From assembly GCA_034521975.1 (NCBI GenBank), contig JAXHLR010000008.1:62001-126000 (forward strand): a stretch of 64,000 bases of DNA. Direction: 5' to 3'. The DNA is from Acidimicrobiales bacterium (GTDB lineage Bacteria > Actinomycetota > Acidimicrobiia > Acidimicrobiales > SKKL01). Below the pieces are notes generated by a model. It was given only the letters and a program-made list of their open reading frames with translations, did not search any database and was not told the DNA's origin. Position 1 is the stretch's first letter. Each line of letters begins with the position of its first letter. Shown here in pieces: positions 1 through 8,807 of this stretch. A program made the translations under genes and the position numbers.

Positions 1-279
1 GGCGTGGATGGCGTCGTCGGCGTTGAACTCGTCGACCACCGCCTCGACCTCGGCCTGGGTGGCCTCGGCCGGCAGGTGCCGGTGGAACGACGCGATGCCG
101 ATGCTCTCGCAGTCGCGGTGCTTCATGGCGACGTAGTTGGCGCTGGGGCCGTCGTCGCCGACGAGGATCGTGCCCAGCCCGGGCGTGATTCCCTCGGAGG
201 CCAGGGTCCTCACCCTGGCCTCCAGGTCGGCGAGGATCTGGTCGGCCAGTGCTTGTCCGTCGAGCTTCTGTGCAGTCAC
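1..279 (-). CDS. folD: Methylenetetrahydrofolate dehydrogenase/cyclohydrolase, N-terminal part
   Basis: N-terminal 93 residues of FolD, the bifunctional enzyme that oxidises 5,10-methylene-THF and hydrolyses methenyl-THF to 10-formyl-THF in the cytosol. The visible start ([14 protein letters not shown]), the segment [20 protein letters not shown] containing the catalytic-lysine region YxxxK, and the following helix match the family. The start is a GTG at 277-279. The rest of the gene lies beyond the left edge of the window. It is downstream of purH on the same strand, which fits its role in supplying the formyl donor used by PurN and PurH. Confidence 0.9.
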   Translation of the reverse strand, partial: MTAQKLDGQALADQILADLEARVRTLASEGITPGLGTILVGDDGPSANYVAMKHRDCESIGIASFHRHLPAEATQAEVEAVVDEFNADDAIHA

Positions 280-313
280 CTGCCCAGTATCGCGGCCCGA
301 GCCGCGCCCGTGG

Positions 314-979
314 TCACGACTTGAGGCTGGAGCTCTTGGCCACCACGGTGGTGGCGATCTTGTCGTGGATGGTCTGGCGGAGCGCATCGGAGAACCCCAT
401 CACCACGGTGACGATGAAGAGGACCCAGCCGATGATCGGGACGGCGTAGATGATCCCTGCGATGTAGCGAACGGTCGCCACCCCGTACCCGGGGAGCGCA
501 GCATCCTTGCGGCGCACCACGGTCAGGCCACACACCATCTTTCCGATCGTGCGCCCGAAGGTGCCGATCATGTAGATCTCGTAGGCGGCGAAGACGGCGA
601 CCTGGATGATCAGCGCCGCGACGGGGAACTGGTTGGCGTCGGCGGCCGCCTCCTCGCTGAAGTCGAAGTCGAACCCGCCGATGCCGACGGCCTCGAGGAG
701 GAGAACCAGGGGCAACCCGATGATGAGCGCGTCGATCAGGCGGGCGATGAAGCGCAGGATGGGGTTGCCGGGGAGCGCACTGAACCCGGAGGCGCCCTGT
801 TGGGGCGGCATCTGACTGACCGGCGGTGCGCTGGGCATGCCTCCCGGTGAGGGCTGGATACCGTAGGGGTCGACCTGTGTCGCACCGGCGTGGTCGGCCA
901 CGTGGTGGGTCCACTGCGTGCCGTCGTAGTAGCGCTTGGGATAACGACCCAGCGGATCGTCGTGCCACCCGTCGCTCAT
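314..979 (-). CDS. DUF2510-RDD family membrane protein
   Basis: 221-residue predicted membrane protein. The first 35 residues hold a DUF2510-type module ([13 protein letters not shown]), followed by a Pro/Gln/Ser-rich linker and an RDD domain with three hydrophobic helices: the first carries the family's R-x-x-A-x-x-x-D pattern ([13 protein letters not shown]), the second spans about residues 100-120 and is followed by [19 protein letters not shown] proteins are membrane proteins of mostly unknown transport role. The start ATG is preceded by AAGGAGTCC at good spacing. It sits between purH and folD on the same strand. A specific function cannot be assigned. Confidence 0.85.
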   Translation of the reverse strand: MSDGWHDDPLGRYPKRYYDGTQWTHHVADHAGATQVDPYGIQPSPGGMPSAPPVSQMPPQQGASGFSALPGNPILRFIARLIDALIIGLPLVLLLEAVGIGGFDFDFSEEAAADANQFPVAALIIQVAVFAAYEIYMIGTFGRTIGKMVCGLTVVRRKDAALPGYGVATVRYIAGIIYAVPIIGWVLFIVTVVMGFSDALRQTIHDKIATTVVAKSSSLKS

Positions 980-1053
980 GTTGGACTCCTTCGGATGCTG
1001 GCGGGGAAGTGTCTGGGTTCCAGGACGCCGGAACCATGTCGTGGTTTCACCGG

Positions 1054-2592
1054 TCAGTGCAGGAAGTGCCGCTCCCCAGTGAACACCATGGCCAGTCCGA
1101 GCTCGTCGGCCCGGGCGACGATCTGATCGTCGCGCATCCCGCCACCGGGTTGGATGACCACTGCCACCCCCGCCGACGCCGCGGTGTCGATCCCGTCGGG
1201 AAAGGGGTAGAACGCGTCGCTCGCGCACGCGCCGCCGGTGGCCCGCCCATCGGCCTTCTTGGCCGCGATCTCGCCGGATTCGACCCGGTTCTGCTGGCCG
1301 GCTCCGATGCCCCACGCCGCGCCGTCCTCGACCAGGACGATGGCGTTGGACTTCACGTGGCCGCACAGCCGCCAGGCCAACTCGGCGTCGGCCCACTGCT
1401 CGTCGGTCGGTTCGACCTTGGTGACGACCTGCCAGTCGCCGCGGTGGCGGGCGAAGTGGTGGGCGTCCTGGACGAGCCATCCGCCCGAGATCTGGCGCAG
1501 CTCGAGCGTGTCGCCGGTGGGCTCGGGAGCGGTGAGCAGCCGGGTGTTCTTCCGCTTCTTGCGGAGCGCGTCGAGCACCCCGTCCTCGTACCCGGGGGCG
1601 ATCACCACGTCGGCCTGGGCCGCGGCCACCATCGACTCGACGGTGGCGGTGTCGACGACCTGGTTGAGGGCGACGATCCCGCCGAACGCCGACCGCTCGT
1701 CGCACTCGAAGGCGCGCTGGTAGGCGGTGGCCAGCGAGTCGGCGACCGCGACGCCGCAGGGATTGGCGTGCTTGATGATCGCCACCGCGGGGTGTGAGCC
1801 GAGGTCGTGGACCAGGTTCCAGGCCGCAGCCGCGTCGTACAGGTTGAGATAGGACAAGGGCAGACCGCTGTGCTGTTCGACGTCGTCCCACCAGCTCGTG
1901 GTGCCGACGCTGCGATAGCGAGCACCGATCTGGTGCGGGTTCTCGCCGTAGCGCAGCTCCTGGACCCGTTCGACGGCGAGATGCACGGTCGGCGGAAGCG
2001 ACGGCGCGTCGCCGGCATCGGCTGCGAGACGGGCGTCGGTCTCGTCGAACCAGCCGACGATGGCCGCGTCGTAGGCCGCGGTGTGGGCGAACGCGGCACG
2101 AGCCAGGCGGCGACGCGTGCCGACGCCGAGATGGCCCCGCTCGCGCAGCTCGTCGAGGACCACGTCATAGTCCGACGGGTCGGTGACGACTCCCACGTGC
2201 GCGTGGTTCTTGGCCGCGGCCCGGACCATGGCGGGCCCGCCGATGTCGATCAGCTGGATCGAGGGATCGGAGCGGAAGGGATAGAGGTTGGAGACCAGCA
2301 GACCGAACGGCGCGATGCCCTGGGCCTCGAGGTCGGCCTGGTGCTCGGGAAGGTCGAGATCGGCCAGGAGGCCGCCATGGATCTTGGGGTGCAAGGTCTT
2401 GACCCGGTCAGAGAGCATCTCGGGCGACCCGGTGACCTCCTCGACCGGGGTGACCGCCAACCCGGCCTCGGTGAGGGCCCGGGCGGTGCCACCGCTCGAC
2501 ACCAGCTCCCAGCCCAGGTCGGTCAACCCTCGGGCCAGGTCGACCACTCCGGTCTTGTCGTAGACGGACAGCAGGGCGCGGGGGGCTGTCAT
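1054..2592 (-). CDS. purH: Bifunctional AICAR transformylase/IMP cyclohydrolase
   Basis: 512-residue PurH, which performs the last two steps of IMP synthesis: formylation of AICAR with 10-formyl-THF and ring closure to IMP. The N-terminal MGS-like cyclohydrolase domain contains KTLHPKIHGGLLA, and the C-terminal transformylase domain contains GENPHQ, the catalytic Lys-His pair in IIKHANPCGVA, and the ending GLAMVFTGERHFLH. Length is typical. The ATG overlaps the stop of purN in an ATGA arrangement, so the two are translationally coupled. Confidence 0.97.
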   Translation of the reverse strand: MTAPRALLSVYDKTGVVDLARGLTDLGWELVSSGGTARALTEAGLAVTPVEEVTGSPEMLSDRVKTLHPKIHGGLLADLDLPEHQADLEAQGIAPFGLLVSNLYPFRSDPSIQLIDIGGPAMVRAAAKNHAHVGVVTDPSDYDVVLDELRERGHLGVGTRRRLARAAFAHTAAYDAAIVGWFDETDARLAADAGDAPSLPPTVHLAVERVQELRYGENPHQIGARYRSVGTTSWWDDVEQHSGLPLSYLNLYDAAAAWNLVHDLGSHPAVAIIKHANPCGVAVADSLATAYQRAFECDERSAFGGIVALNQVVDTATVESMVAAAQADVVIAPGYEDGVLDALRKKRKNTRLLTAPEPTGDTLELRQISGGWLVQDAHHFARHRGDWQVVTKVEPTDEQWADAELAWRLCGHVKSNAIVLVEDGAAWGIGAGQQNRVESGEIAAKKADGRATGGACASDAFYPFPDGIDTAASAGVAVVIQPGGGMRDDQIVARADELGLAMVFTGERHFLH

Positions 2593-3164
2593 GGCAAGGT
2601 TCCTTCGATGACTCGTCTGATGGTGTCGGGATAGAGCCGCCGTTCGACCGCCTTGATGCGTTCGTGGAGCGTGTCTTCGGTGTCGTCGGGCTCGACCGGG
2701 ACCGCCTCCTGGGCGAGGATCGGGCCCTCGTCGACCTCGGCGGTGGCGAGGTGCACGGTGCAACCGGTGACCTTGACGCCCGCCGCCAGCGCGTCACGGA
2801 CCGCGTGCCATCCCTTGAACGCGGGCAGCAGAGCGGGATGGGTGTTCAGCATCCGGTCAGCAAACGCGGCCGGGGCCTTGGGCATGACCGTGCCGAAGCC
2901 CGCCATGACCACCAGGTCGATGTCGTGGTCACGCAGTGTGGCGACGACCCGGTCGGTGTAGGCATCCCGGTCGAACGCCTTGCCCCACTCGGTCCGCTCG
3001 ACGAGCACCGCGGGAACGCCGGCGTCCTCGGCGACCTGCAGAGCTCGGCAGCGACGGTCGGCGACGACGAGATCGACGTCGATGCCGGCGGCGAGGATGG
3101 CCTCGAGCAGGGTTCCGCTTCCTGAAGCCAGCACCGCGACGCGCACAGCGACGGACCGTAGCAT
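2589..3164 (-). CDS. purN: Phosphoribosylglycinamide formyltransferase
   Basis: 191-residue GAR transformylase, transferring a formyl group from 10-formyl-THF to GAR in step 3 of purine synthesis. Visible motifs: VAVLASGSGT near the N-terminus (phosphate-binding loop), the catalytic Asn-His motif NTHPALLPAF, and the catalytic Asp region EVDEGPILAQEAVPV. The ATG at 3164 was chosen because it begins just ahead of the first beta strand; a GTG a few codons downstream is an alternative. It is the first gene of the purN-purH unit and overlaps purH by four bases. Confidence 0.94.
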   Translation of the reverse strand: MLRSVAVRVAVLASGSGTLLEAILAAGIDVDLVVADRRCRALQVAEDAGVPAVLVERTEWGKAFDRDAYTDRVVATLRDHDIDLVVMAGFGTVMPKAPAAFADRMLNTHPALLPAFKGWHAVRDALAAGVKVTGCTVHLATAEVDEGPILAQEAVPVEPDDTEDTLHERIKAVERRLYPDTIRRVIEGTLP

Positions 3165-3320
3165 CTGGGTGTGCAACCGCTGTCCGAGCGTGTAACCGCC
3201 CACACCGTGTAGCGTCCAGGCTGCTGGTCACCATCTTCTCGACGAGGATCGCCGCGCGTACACGCTCGGTGGTCTAGCGTGGCCACTAACTACGACTTCG
3301 CCGTACATCTGGAGGCACGG

Positions 3321-3758
3321 GTGGATCTCAACAAATTGACCATGGGTGACAAGATCGTCGGAGGCACAGGCATCGTCCTGATCATCGGCTTGCTGTTCTT
3401 CCCGTGGCACAGCGTCAGCGCCGGTCCGTTCAGCGAGAGCTTCAGTGCTCTCTCGACGAACAACACGTTCTGGGCGATCATCGCCTTGTTGCTCACCATC
3501 GCCGTCGTCGGCGTGGTGCTGGCCGAGAAGCTGGGCAACGTCGACCTGCCCGACCTGCCGATCCCGTGGAACGACGCCAAGTTCTACGCCACGATCGCGG
3601 TTCTCGCACTCCTGTTGCTCAAGCTCATCACCGACACAGACTTCCTCGGCTGGGGTGCCTGGGTGAACATCATCCTCGCCGCCGGCATGACCTACGGAGG
3701 ATTCCTCATCAAGCAGGAAGGCGCCTCGGCAGGCTCCACTCCTCCCAGCTCCTTCTAG
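3321..3758 (+). CDS. Small four-helix membrane protein, unknown function
   Basis: 145-residue protein with about four hydrophobic helices: GGTGIVLIIGLLFF, FWAIIALLLTIAVVGVVL, ATIAVLALLLLKLI and WVNIILAAGMTYGGFLI, ending in a Ser/Pro-rich cytoplasmic tail. The GTG at 3321 is chosen because GGAGG lies at 3311-3315 with a 5-base spacer; an ATG 14 codons upstream lacks such a site. Similar short membrane proteins occur throughout actinobacteria without known function. A strong hairpin terminator follows the stop. Confidence 0.75.
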   Translation: MDLNKLTMGDKIVGGTGIVLIIGLLFFPWHSVSAGPFSESFSALSTNNTFWAIIALLLTIAVVGVVLAEKLGNVDLPDLPIPWNDAKFYATIAVLALLLLKLITDTDFLGWGAWVNIILAAGMTYGGFLIKQEGASAGSTPPSSF

Positions 3759-3796
3759 ACCAGCCGACACGGCGGATCACCACCAAGCCACGCACT

Positions 3797-3820
3797 CGGC
3801 CCCCGCTTCGGCGGGGGCCG
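3797..3820 (+). terminator. Rho-independent terminator with TTCG loop
   Basis: Perfect 10-bp GC stem (3797-3806 with 3811-3820) closed by a TTCG tetraloop and followed by TTT. It ends transcription of the small membrane protein gene. Its 3' end abuts the region that still reads as the N-terminus of the downstream hydrolase. Confidence 0.85.
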
Positions 3821-3862
3821 TTTCGCGTCGCCGTTCAGGACCACGGCGGCGATGGGCTGCCG

Positions 3863-4579
3863 GTGCTGCTCGCCCACGGCTTCTTGATGGACCACACCAT
3901 GTTCGACCCCCAGGTCGAGGCCCTTCGCGACCGCTACCGGGTGATCACCTTCGATCAGCGCGGGTTCGGGGACACCCCGGTCAGCGGCCCGTTCACCTAC
4001 TGGGACTCAGCCGCCGACGCGCTGGGCATCCTCGACGAGCTGGGCATCGACCAAGCGGTGCTCGGCGGAATGTCCCAAGGCGGGTTCCTGTCGCTGCGCG
4101 CTGCACTCACCGCTCCCGAGCGAGTCCAGGCCCTCGTGCTCATCGACAGCCAGGCAGGAGTCGAGGACCCCGCGAACATGGAGAGCTACGACACCCTCCA
4201 CGACGTGTGGATGAGCCAGGGCCCCGAACCGGTGCAAGAGGCCGTAGCCAGCATCATCCTCGGCGAAGGCGAGTGGCACGACTGGTACGCCAAGTGGGCG
4301 GCACTGCCCCGCGAGTCCTTCGCCCACACCTACCGATGCCTCATGGACCGCGACGACATCACCGATCGCATCGGTGAGATCACCTGCCCGACCCTTCTCA
4401 TCCACGGCACCGCCGATGCGGCCATCCCCATCGAGAAGGCCGAGGCGTTGCGCGACGGGCTCAGAGGCCCGACCACCTTCGTGCCGATCGAGGGTGGCTC
4501 CCACGCCTCGAACCTCACCCATCCCGAGCCGGTCAACCAGGCCATCGTCGAGTTTCTCGACAGCCTCGACCTGGGCTGA
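3863..4579 (+). CDS. Alpha/beta hydrolase, 5' end apparently lost
   Basis: Alpha/beta-hydrolase-fold protein of about 238 residues from the first usable start (GTG 3863). Visible: oxyanion loop HGF after strand beta-3 (VLLAHGF), the sequence TFDQRGFGDT, nucleophile elbow GGMSQGG with Ser, catalytic Asp region HGTADAAIP and catalytic His in EGGSHASNL. Family-like sequence (FRVAVQDHGGDG) continues upstream in frame to 3821, but no ATG, GTG or TTG exists there; immediately before it lies a terminator hairpin. Either translation starts late at 3863 without strands 1-2, or the gene has lost its beginning. Substrate unknown. Confidence 0.6.
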   Translation: MLLAHGFLMDHTMFDPQVEALRDRYRVITFDQRGFGDTPVSGPFTYWDSAADALGILDELGIDQAVLGGMSQGGFLSLRAALTAPERVQALVLIDSQAGVEDPANMESYDTLHDVWMSQGPEPVQEAVASIILGEGEWHDWYAKWAALPRESFAHTYRCLMDRDDITDRIGEITCPTLLIHGTADAAIPIEKAEALRDGLRGPTTFVPIEGGSHASNLTHPEPVNQAIVEFLDSLDLG

Positions 4580-4636
4580 ACGGATCGATGCGCCGCGCCG
4601 AACCGTGAGGCATCGGCCGTCGCGGAGCGATGTGGA

Positions 4637-5533
4637 TCAGAGGCTGCGGACGACCTCGACCATGAGGTTGCCGGCCTCGGTGGGGTTGTTGCCCACCTTG
4701 GCGCCGGCCTCGCTCAGGGCCTCCATCTTGGCCGCCGCGGTGCCCTTGCCGCCCGACACGATGGCGCCCGCGTGGCCCATCTTCTTGCCGGCAGGGGCGG
4801 TCACCCCCGCGACGTAGGAGACGACCGGCTTGGTCATCTTGTCCTTGATGAACTCGGCGGCCTCCTCTTCGGCCGAACCACCGATCTCGCCGATCATCAT
4901 CACGGCCTTGGTCTGCGGGTCGGCTTCGAATGCCTCGAGGCAGTCGATGAACGACACCCCGGGGACCGGGTCGCCGCCGATGCCGACACAGGTGGACACG
5001 CCGATGTCGTTGAGCTTGAGCTCGTACAGCGCCTGGTAGGTGAGGGTGCCCGACCGGCTCACGATGCCGACCGCGTGCTCACCGGGCTCGGGGACCTTGG
5101 CGATGTGGCCGGCGGTGATGCCGATGTTGGCCTTGCCGGGGCTGATGATGCCGGGGCAGTTGGGGCCGAGGACCCGAACCTTGGGGAAGTCGCGGCGGAG
5201 CTTGTTGTAGAACCACGCCTCGTCGTGGGCGGGCACTCCTTCGGTGATGGCCACGATGAACTCGATGCCACCCTCGGCGGCCTCCATCACCGCGTCCTTC
5301 ACTCCCGGGGCGGGGATGAAGATGCACGACGCGGTGGCGCCGGTCTCGGCCACGGCGTCGGCCACGGTGGCGAAGACAGGGATGCCGTCCACGTCGGTGC
5401 CGGCCTTCTTGGGGTTGGTCCCGGCCACCACCGGCGTGCCGTACTCGCGGTTGAGCAGGCCATAGAACCGGCCCTGGCTCCCGGTGAGGCCCTGGTAGAC
5501 GACCTTGGTGTTCTCGTCGACGAAGATGCTCAT
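4637..5533 (-). CDS. sucD: Succinyl-CoA synthetase alpha subunit
   Basis: 298-residue alpha subunit of the TCA-cycle succinyl-CoA ligase, which couples succinyl-CoA hydrolysis to NTP synthesis. The CoA-binding Rossmann domain begins VYQGLTGSQGRFY, with GTNPKKAG next; the phosphohistidine loop is GHAGAIVSGGKGTA. Length is typical. It starts 11 bases after the sucC stop, with a short purine-rich stretch (AGGACGACC) ahead of the ATG, so the two subunits are co-transcribed. Confidence 0.97.
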   Translation of the reverse strand: MSIFVDENTKVVYQGLTGSQGRFYGLLNREYGTPVVAGTNPKKAGTDVDGIPVFATVADAVAETGATASCIFIPAPGVKDAVMEAAEGGIEFIVAITEGVPAHDEAWFYNKLRRDFPKVRVLGPNCPGIISPGKANIGITAGHIAKVPEPGEHAVGIVSRSGTLTYQALYELKLNDIGVSTCVGIGGDPVPGVSFIDCLEAFEADPQTKAVMMIGEIGGSAEEEAAEFIKDKMTKPVVSYVAGVTAPAGKKMGHAGAIVSGGKGTAAAKMEALSEAGAKVGNNPTEAGNLMVEVVRSL

Positions 5534-5544
5534 TGGTCGTCCTC

Positions 5545-6687
5545 TCAGCTCGTGGCCAGCCCGACAGCCTTCTCGGCTGCGGCGACCATGGTCGGTTCCA
5601 TCATCAGGGCGTCGCTCAGGTGCGGCTCGAGGATCGCCCGGCCCTCGTCGGCGTTGGTGCCGTCGAGGCGCACGACGATGGGGACGTCGATGTCGACCCG
5701 CCCCATAGCGGTGACGATGCCGTTGGCAACCTCCTCACCCTTGGTGATGCCGCCGAAGATGTTGATGAAGATGGCTTTGACGTTCGGATCGTTGGTGATG
5801 ACCTCGAGCGCCCCCGCCATGACATCGGCGTTGGCGCCGCCGCCGATGTCGAGGAAGTTGGCCGGCTTGCCCCCCACCTGGTTGACGATGTCGACGGTGG
5901 ACATGGCCAGGCCGGCACCGTTGGCGATCACGCCCACGAAGCCGTCGAGGCCGACGTACTGCAGACCCTTGGCGTGGGCCTCGGTCTCGCGCTCGTCGCG
6001 AACCTGGGTCGAGTCGTACTTCTCGTAGTCGGGGTGGCGGAACACCGAGTTGCCGTCGAGGGTGACCTTGGAATCGAGGGCGTGCACCCGGTCGTCGGGG
6101 GTGAGGATCAGTGGGTTGATCTCGACCAGGTCGGCGTCGCCCTCGGTGTAGGCCACATAGAGCTTCTGGAGGATGTCGACCGCGCCCTCGGTGGCGGCGG
6201 GGTTGAGGTTGGCGGCGGCGACCCACTCGCGGGCGGCTTCCTCGGTGAGGCCGTCGACGGGATCGACCCAGACCTTGGCGATGGCGTCGGGATTCTCCTC
6301 GGCGACCGTCTCGATCTCGACACCGCCTTCGGCCGAGAGCATGCCGAGGTGCTTCTTGGCCGAGCGGTCGAGGGTGAAGCTGGCGTAGTACTCCTCGGCG
6401 ATGTCGGACGCGACCTCGACCCACAGGATCTCGACGGTGTGGCCCTTGATGTCCATGCCGAGGATGTTCCCGGCGTGGGTGCGGACCTCGTCGGCGTTGT
6501 CGGCCAGCTTGATGCCGCCGGCCTTGCCACGACCGCCCACCTGGACCTGCGCCTTGACCACCACGGGGTAGCCGATACGGTCGGCGACGGCGACCGCATC
6601 GTCGACGGTGGTGACCGCGTCGCCGGCGGATACGGGGATGTCGAACGATGCGAAGAACTGCTTGCCTTGGTATTCGAAGAGATCCAC
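5545..6687 (-). CDS. sucC: Succinyl-CoA synthetase beta subunit (ADP/GDP-forming)
   Basis: 380-residue beta subunit with an ATP-grasp N-terminal domain (DLFEYQGKQFFASFDIPV, then VVKAQVQVGGRGKAGGIKLA) and a C-terminal CoA-ligase domain (NGAGLAMSTVDIV, FINIFGGITKGEEVANGI). It pairs with SucD to form the TCA-cycle enzyme. The start is a GTG at 6685-6687 preceded by GGAGG about 10 bases upstream, and the encoded N-terminus matches the family exactly. Confidence 0.96.
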   Translation of the reverse strand: MDLFEYQGKQFFASFDIPVSAGDAVTTVDDAVAVADRIGYPVVVKAQVQVGGRGKAGGIKLADNADEVRTHAGNILGMDIKGHTVEILWVEVASDIAEEYYASFTLDRSAKKHLGMLSAEGGVEIETVAEENPDAIAKVWVDPVDGLTEEAAREWVAAANLNPAATEGAVDILQKLYVAYTEGDADLVEINPLILTPDDRVHALDSKVTLDGNSVFRHPDYEKYDSTQVRDERETEAHAKGLQYVGLDGFVGVIANGAGLAMSTVDIVNQVGGKPANFLDIGGGANADVMAGALEVITNDPNVKAIFINIFGGITKGEEVANGIVTAMGRVDIDVPIVVRLDGTNADEGRAILEPHLSDALMMEPTMVAAAEKAVGLATS

Positions 6688-6818
6688 TCGGTGCCTGCCT
6701 CCAGGGGGTGCCCGTGTGCCGCGCGAGAGGGCTGCACGGCTGCAGGGGATACTAGGGGCATGCCCCCACACCGGCTCCAATCGTCACGCCTCGCTCCTGG
6801 ACATCGGGAGGGTCCGCG

Positions 6819-7369
6819 ATGAGCCCTGTCGAGCGCCGCTCGTCCTCCGCGACCACCACCGCGGTCCTGGTCGGCATCGCCGGTGTCGTGGCCGGGCTGG
6901 GCCTGGTGATCCTGATCGTGAACCTGGCGAGCGATGGCGGCGAGAGCTTCGAGATCAGCCTCGGCGACCAGCGCTTCCAGGCGGGCAGCGCGGACAATCG
7001 AGCGGCGTCGATCGCCGACGACGGACCCATCTTGTTCCCCGACGTGGCGGGTGGGAGTCGCGACCTCATCCTCCAGCACCTCGGCGACGAGCCCGACGAG
7101 GGGTGGCACGCGTTCTCGGCCCAGCCGGCGGGCAAGCCTCGCGACTGCGTCCTCGAGTGGGACGATCGAGCGCCGGCGACTTCGCCGACTGCGATGGCGA
7201 GCGCTACCCGGCCGACGGTGACGACCCCGCGCTCACCCGCTACCCGGTAAACATCGAGGGTGGCACCCTGGTCGTCGACATCAACTTCGAGTTCCGCGAC
7301 GATGCCGATGGCGCCGGGGACAAGAACGACGTCGAGGACGGTGAGCCGACGCCCGGGGATGGGGATTAG
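6819..7369 (+). pseudogene. Frameshifted single-pass secreted or membrane-anchored protein
   Basis: The first frame gives MSPVERRSSS, one transmembrane helix ([20 protein letters not shown]) and a folded-looking region up to CVLEWDD, then dissolves into low-complexity sequence. From about 7170 the +2 frame continues with convincing protein, AGDFADCDGERYPADGDDP and then TRYPVNIEGGTLVVDINFEF, to a TAG at 7367-7369. Joining the frames by restoring one base near 7170-7177 gives a normal 183-residue protein. So this is a one-base deletion, either a real mutation or a sequencing error. I do not recognise the family; the D-C-D-G-x-x-Y-P-A-D-G pattern hints at a conserved extracytoplasmic actinobacterial protein. 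Confidence 0.75.
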
Positions 7370-7400
7370 ATCTCGCCGCATCGGGTAGGCGACCGACGAC

Positions 7401-8774
7401 ATGGCCCGGGCCGAACTCGCAGACCTCGACCGCGAACCAGCGCCAGCCCGCCCCCGTCCGCCCAGGGCACCGTCGGGCCGCAAGCTCGTTCCGTGGATCG
7501 GTCCCGGCTTGGTCTGGATGGTGTCGGCGGTGGGCACCGGATCGGTGCTGTTCACCCCGCGGGTCGCTTCCGAGTATCGCTACACGCTGCTCTGGGTGCT
7601 GCTCGGCGTGTGCGCCCTCATGTGGGTCATGATCCGCGAGGCCGCCCGCTACTCGATCGTCACCGGCGACAGCCTCCTCGAGGGTTTCGACCACCTTCCT
7701 GGTCCCCGCCACTGGGCAGTGTGGGTGATCCTCGTCCCCCAGGTGGTGGCCGCGGTGGCCGGGATCGCCGGCCTGGCCTCGGTGGCGGGCAGCGCCTTCG
7801 GCACCGCACTCGGCGGCGACCACCGCCACTGGGGAGCGGGGCTCATCACCGTCGCCGCCGTGCTGGTGATCACCGACGGCTACCGGATCGTCGAGCGGGG
7901 CGCGCGGGTGCTGGCCGGGGTGCTGGTGGCCATCACCGTGGTGGCGGCGGTGGGCGTGGCCCCATCGCCGGGCGATCTGGCCACCGGCCTCGTCCCCTCC
8001 CTCCCCAGCGATCCCGACCTGTACGTGATCGTGCCCTGGATCGGCACGATCCTGGCCGGGTCGATGGGCATCGTGTGGTTCTCGTACTGGACCGCGGCGC
8101 GGGGCTACGGCGGCCGGAGCGCGCTCAGCGAGCAGGGCGAGGACGAGGACCCCACCGAGGCCTTCGACGACGAGGAACGCCGCCGCCGCCTCGCCGACTG
8201 GATCCGCACCATGTCGTGGGCGGCGGGGCTCGGTGTGATCGCCGGTACCGTCGTCCTGGTCTCCTACATGGTACTCGGAGCCGAGCTGCTGGCCCCCGAG
8301 GGGATCCTCCCCGAGGGCGAGGACGTGGCCGGCGACCTGTCTCGTCTGCTGAGCGACGTGTGGGGCCGGACCGGCTTCTGGCTGATGATCCTGTCGATCA
8401 CCGTGGCGATCGGCGGCAGCGTGTTCGCCAACCAGGACGGCTGGGGCCGCTCGTTCGCCGACATGACCCTGATCGTGCGCGGCGGGCGCAGCGTCTGGGG
8501 CCTGGGGCGGCGCCGGCTCACCATGCTCTATGTCGCCACCGTGACCGGGCTGGTACCGCTCGGGGTGGTGCTGACCGTCTCGGACCCGGTGGCGATCATG
8601 TCGGTGTCCGGGTTGGTGGCGGCCCTGCACACCCCGTTCATCGTCGGGCTCATCCTGCTGGTCAACCGCCGCCAACTACCTGCCGGCCTCCGCCCGGGGG
8701 TGGCCATCGGGAGCCTGATGGTGCTGAGCGCCGTGCTCTATGCCGGGGTCGGCGTCCTGCAGCTCGCCTCCTGA
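7401..8774 (+). CDS. Nramp-family-like transporter lacking the usual metal-site motifs
   Basis: 457-residue polytopic membrane protein with about 11 helices. The first helix (KLVPWIGPGLVWMVSAVGTGS) aligns with Nramp TM1, and the order of later helices fits the LeuT-fold Nramp superfamily. However, the TM1 metal-coordinating DPGN motif is replaced by AVGTG, and the TM6 region (AGSMGIVWFSYWTAARG) lacks MPH. Hence classical Mn/Fe transport is unlikely; the substrate is unknown. A charged cytoplasmic loop (EQGEDEDPTEAFDDEERRRR) lies near the middle. It converges on the helicase gene. Confidence 0.75.
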   Translation: MARAELADLDREPAPARPRPPRAPSGRKLVPWIGPGLVWMVSAVGTGSVLFTPRVASEYRYTLLWVLLGVCALMWVMIREAARYSIVTGDSLLEGFDHLPGPRHWAVWVILVPQVVAAVAGIAGLASVAGSAFGTALGGDHRHWGAGLITVAAVLVITDGYRIVERGARVLAGVLVAITVVAAVGVAPSPGDLATGLVPSLPSDPDLYVIVPWIGTILAGSMGIVWFSYWTAARGYGGRSALSEQGEDEDPTEAFDDEERRRRLADWIRTMSWAAGLGVIAGTVVLVSYMVLGAELLAPEGILPEGEDVAGDLSRLLSDVWGRTGFWLMILSITVAIGGSVFANQDGWGRSFADMTLIVRGGRSVWGLGRRRLTMLYVATVTGLVPLGVVLTVSDPVAIMSVSGLVAALHTPFIVGLILLVNRRQLPAGLRPGVAIGSLMVLSAVLYAGVGVLQLAS

Positions 8775-8807
8775 CAGGCCGGCGCGGGCCGGTCACAGGC
8801 CTGTGGC

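Noticed and set aside
6755-6766. GGGGCATGCCCC palindrome upstream of sucC
   Set aside because: Short, GC-only palindromes arise often at this composition; no second copy or promoter alignment supports an operator.
4-6816. Long reading frames opposite purH, purN, sucCD and similar genes (hundreds of codons)
   Set aside because: Antisense frames in very GC-rich coding DNA stay open by codon bias; the translations are Gly/Arg/Asp/Val-rich without domains, and the true genes are on the other strand.
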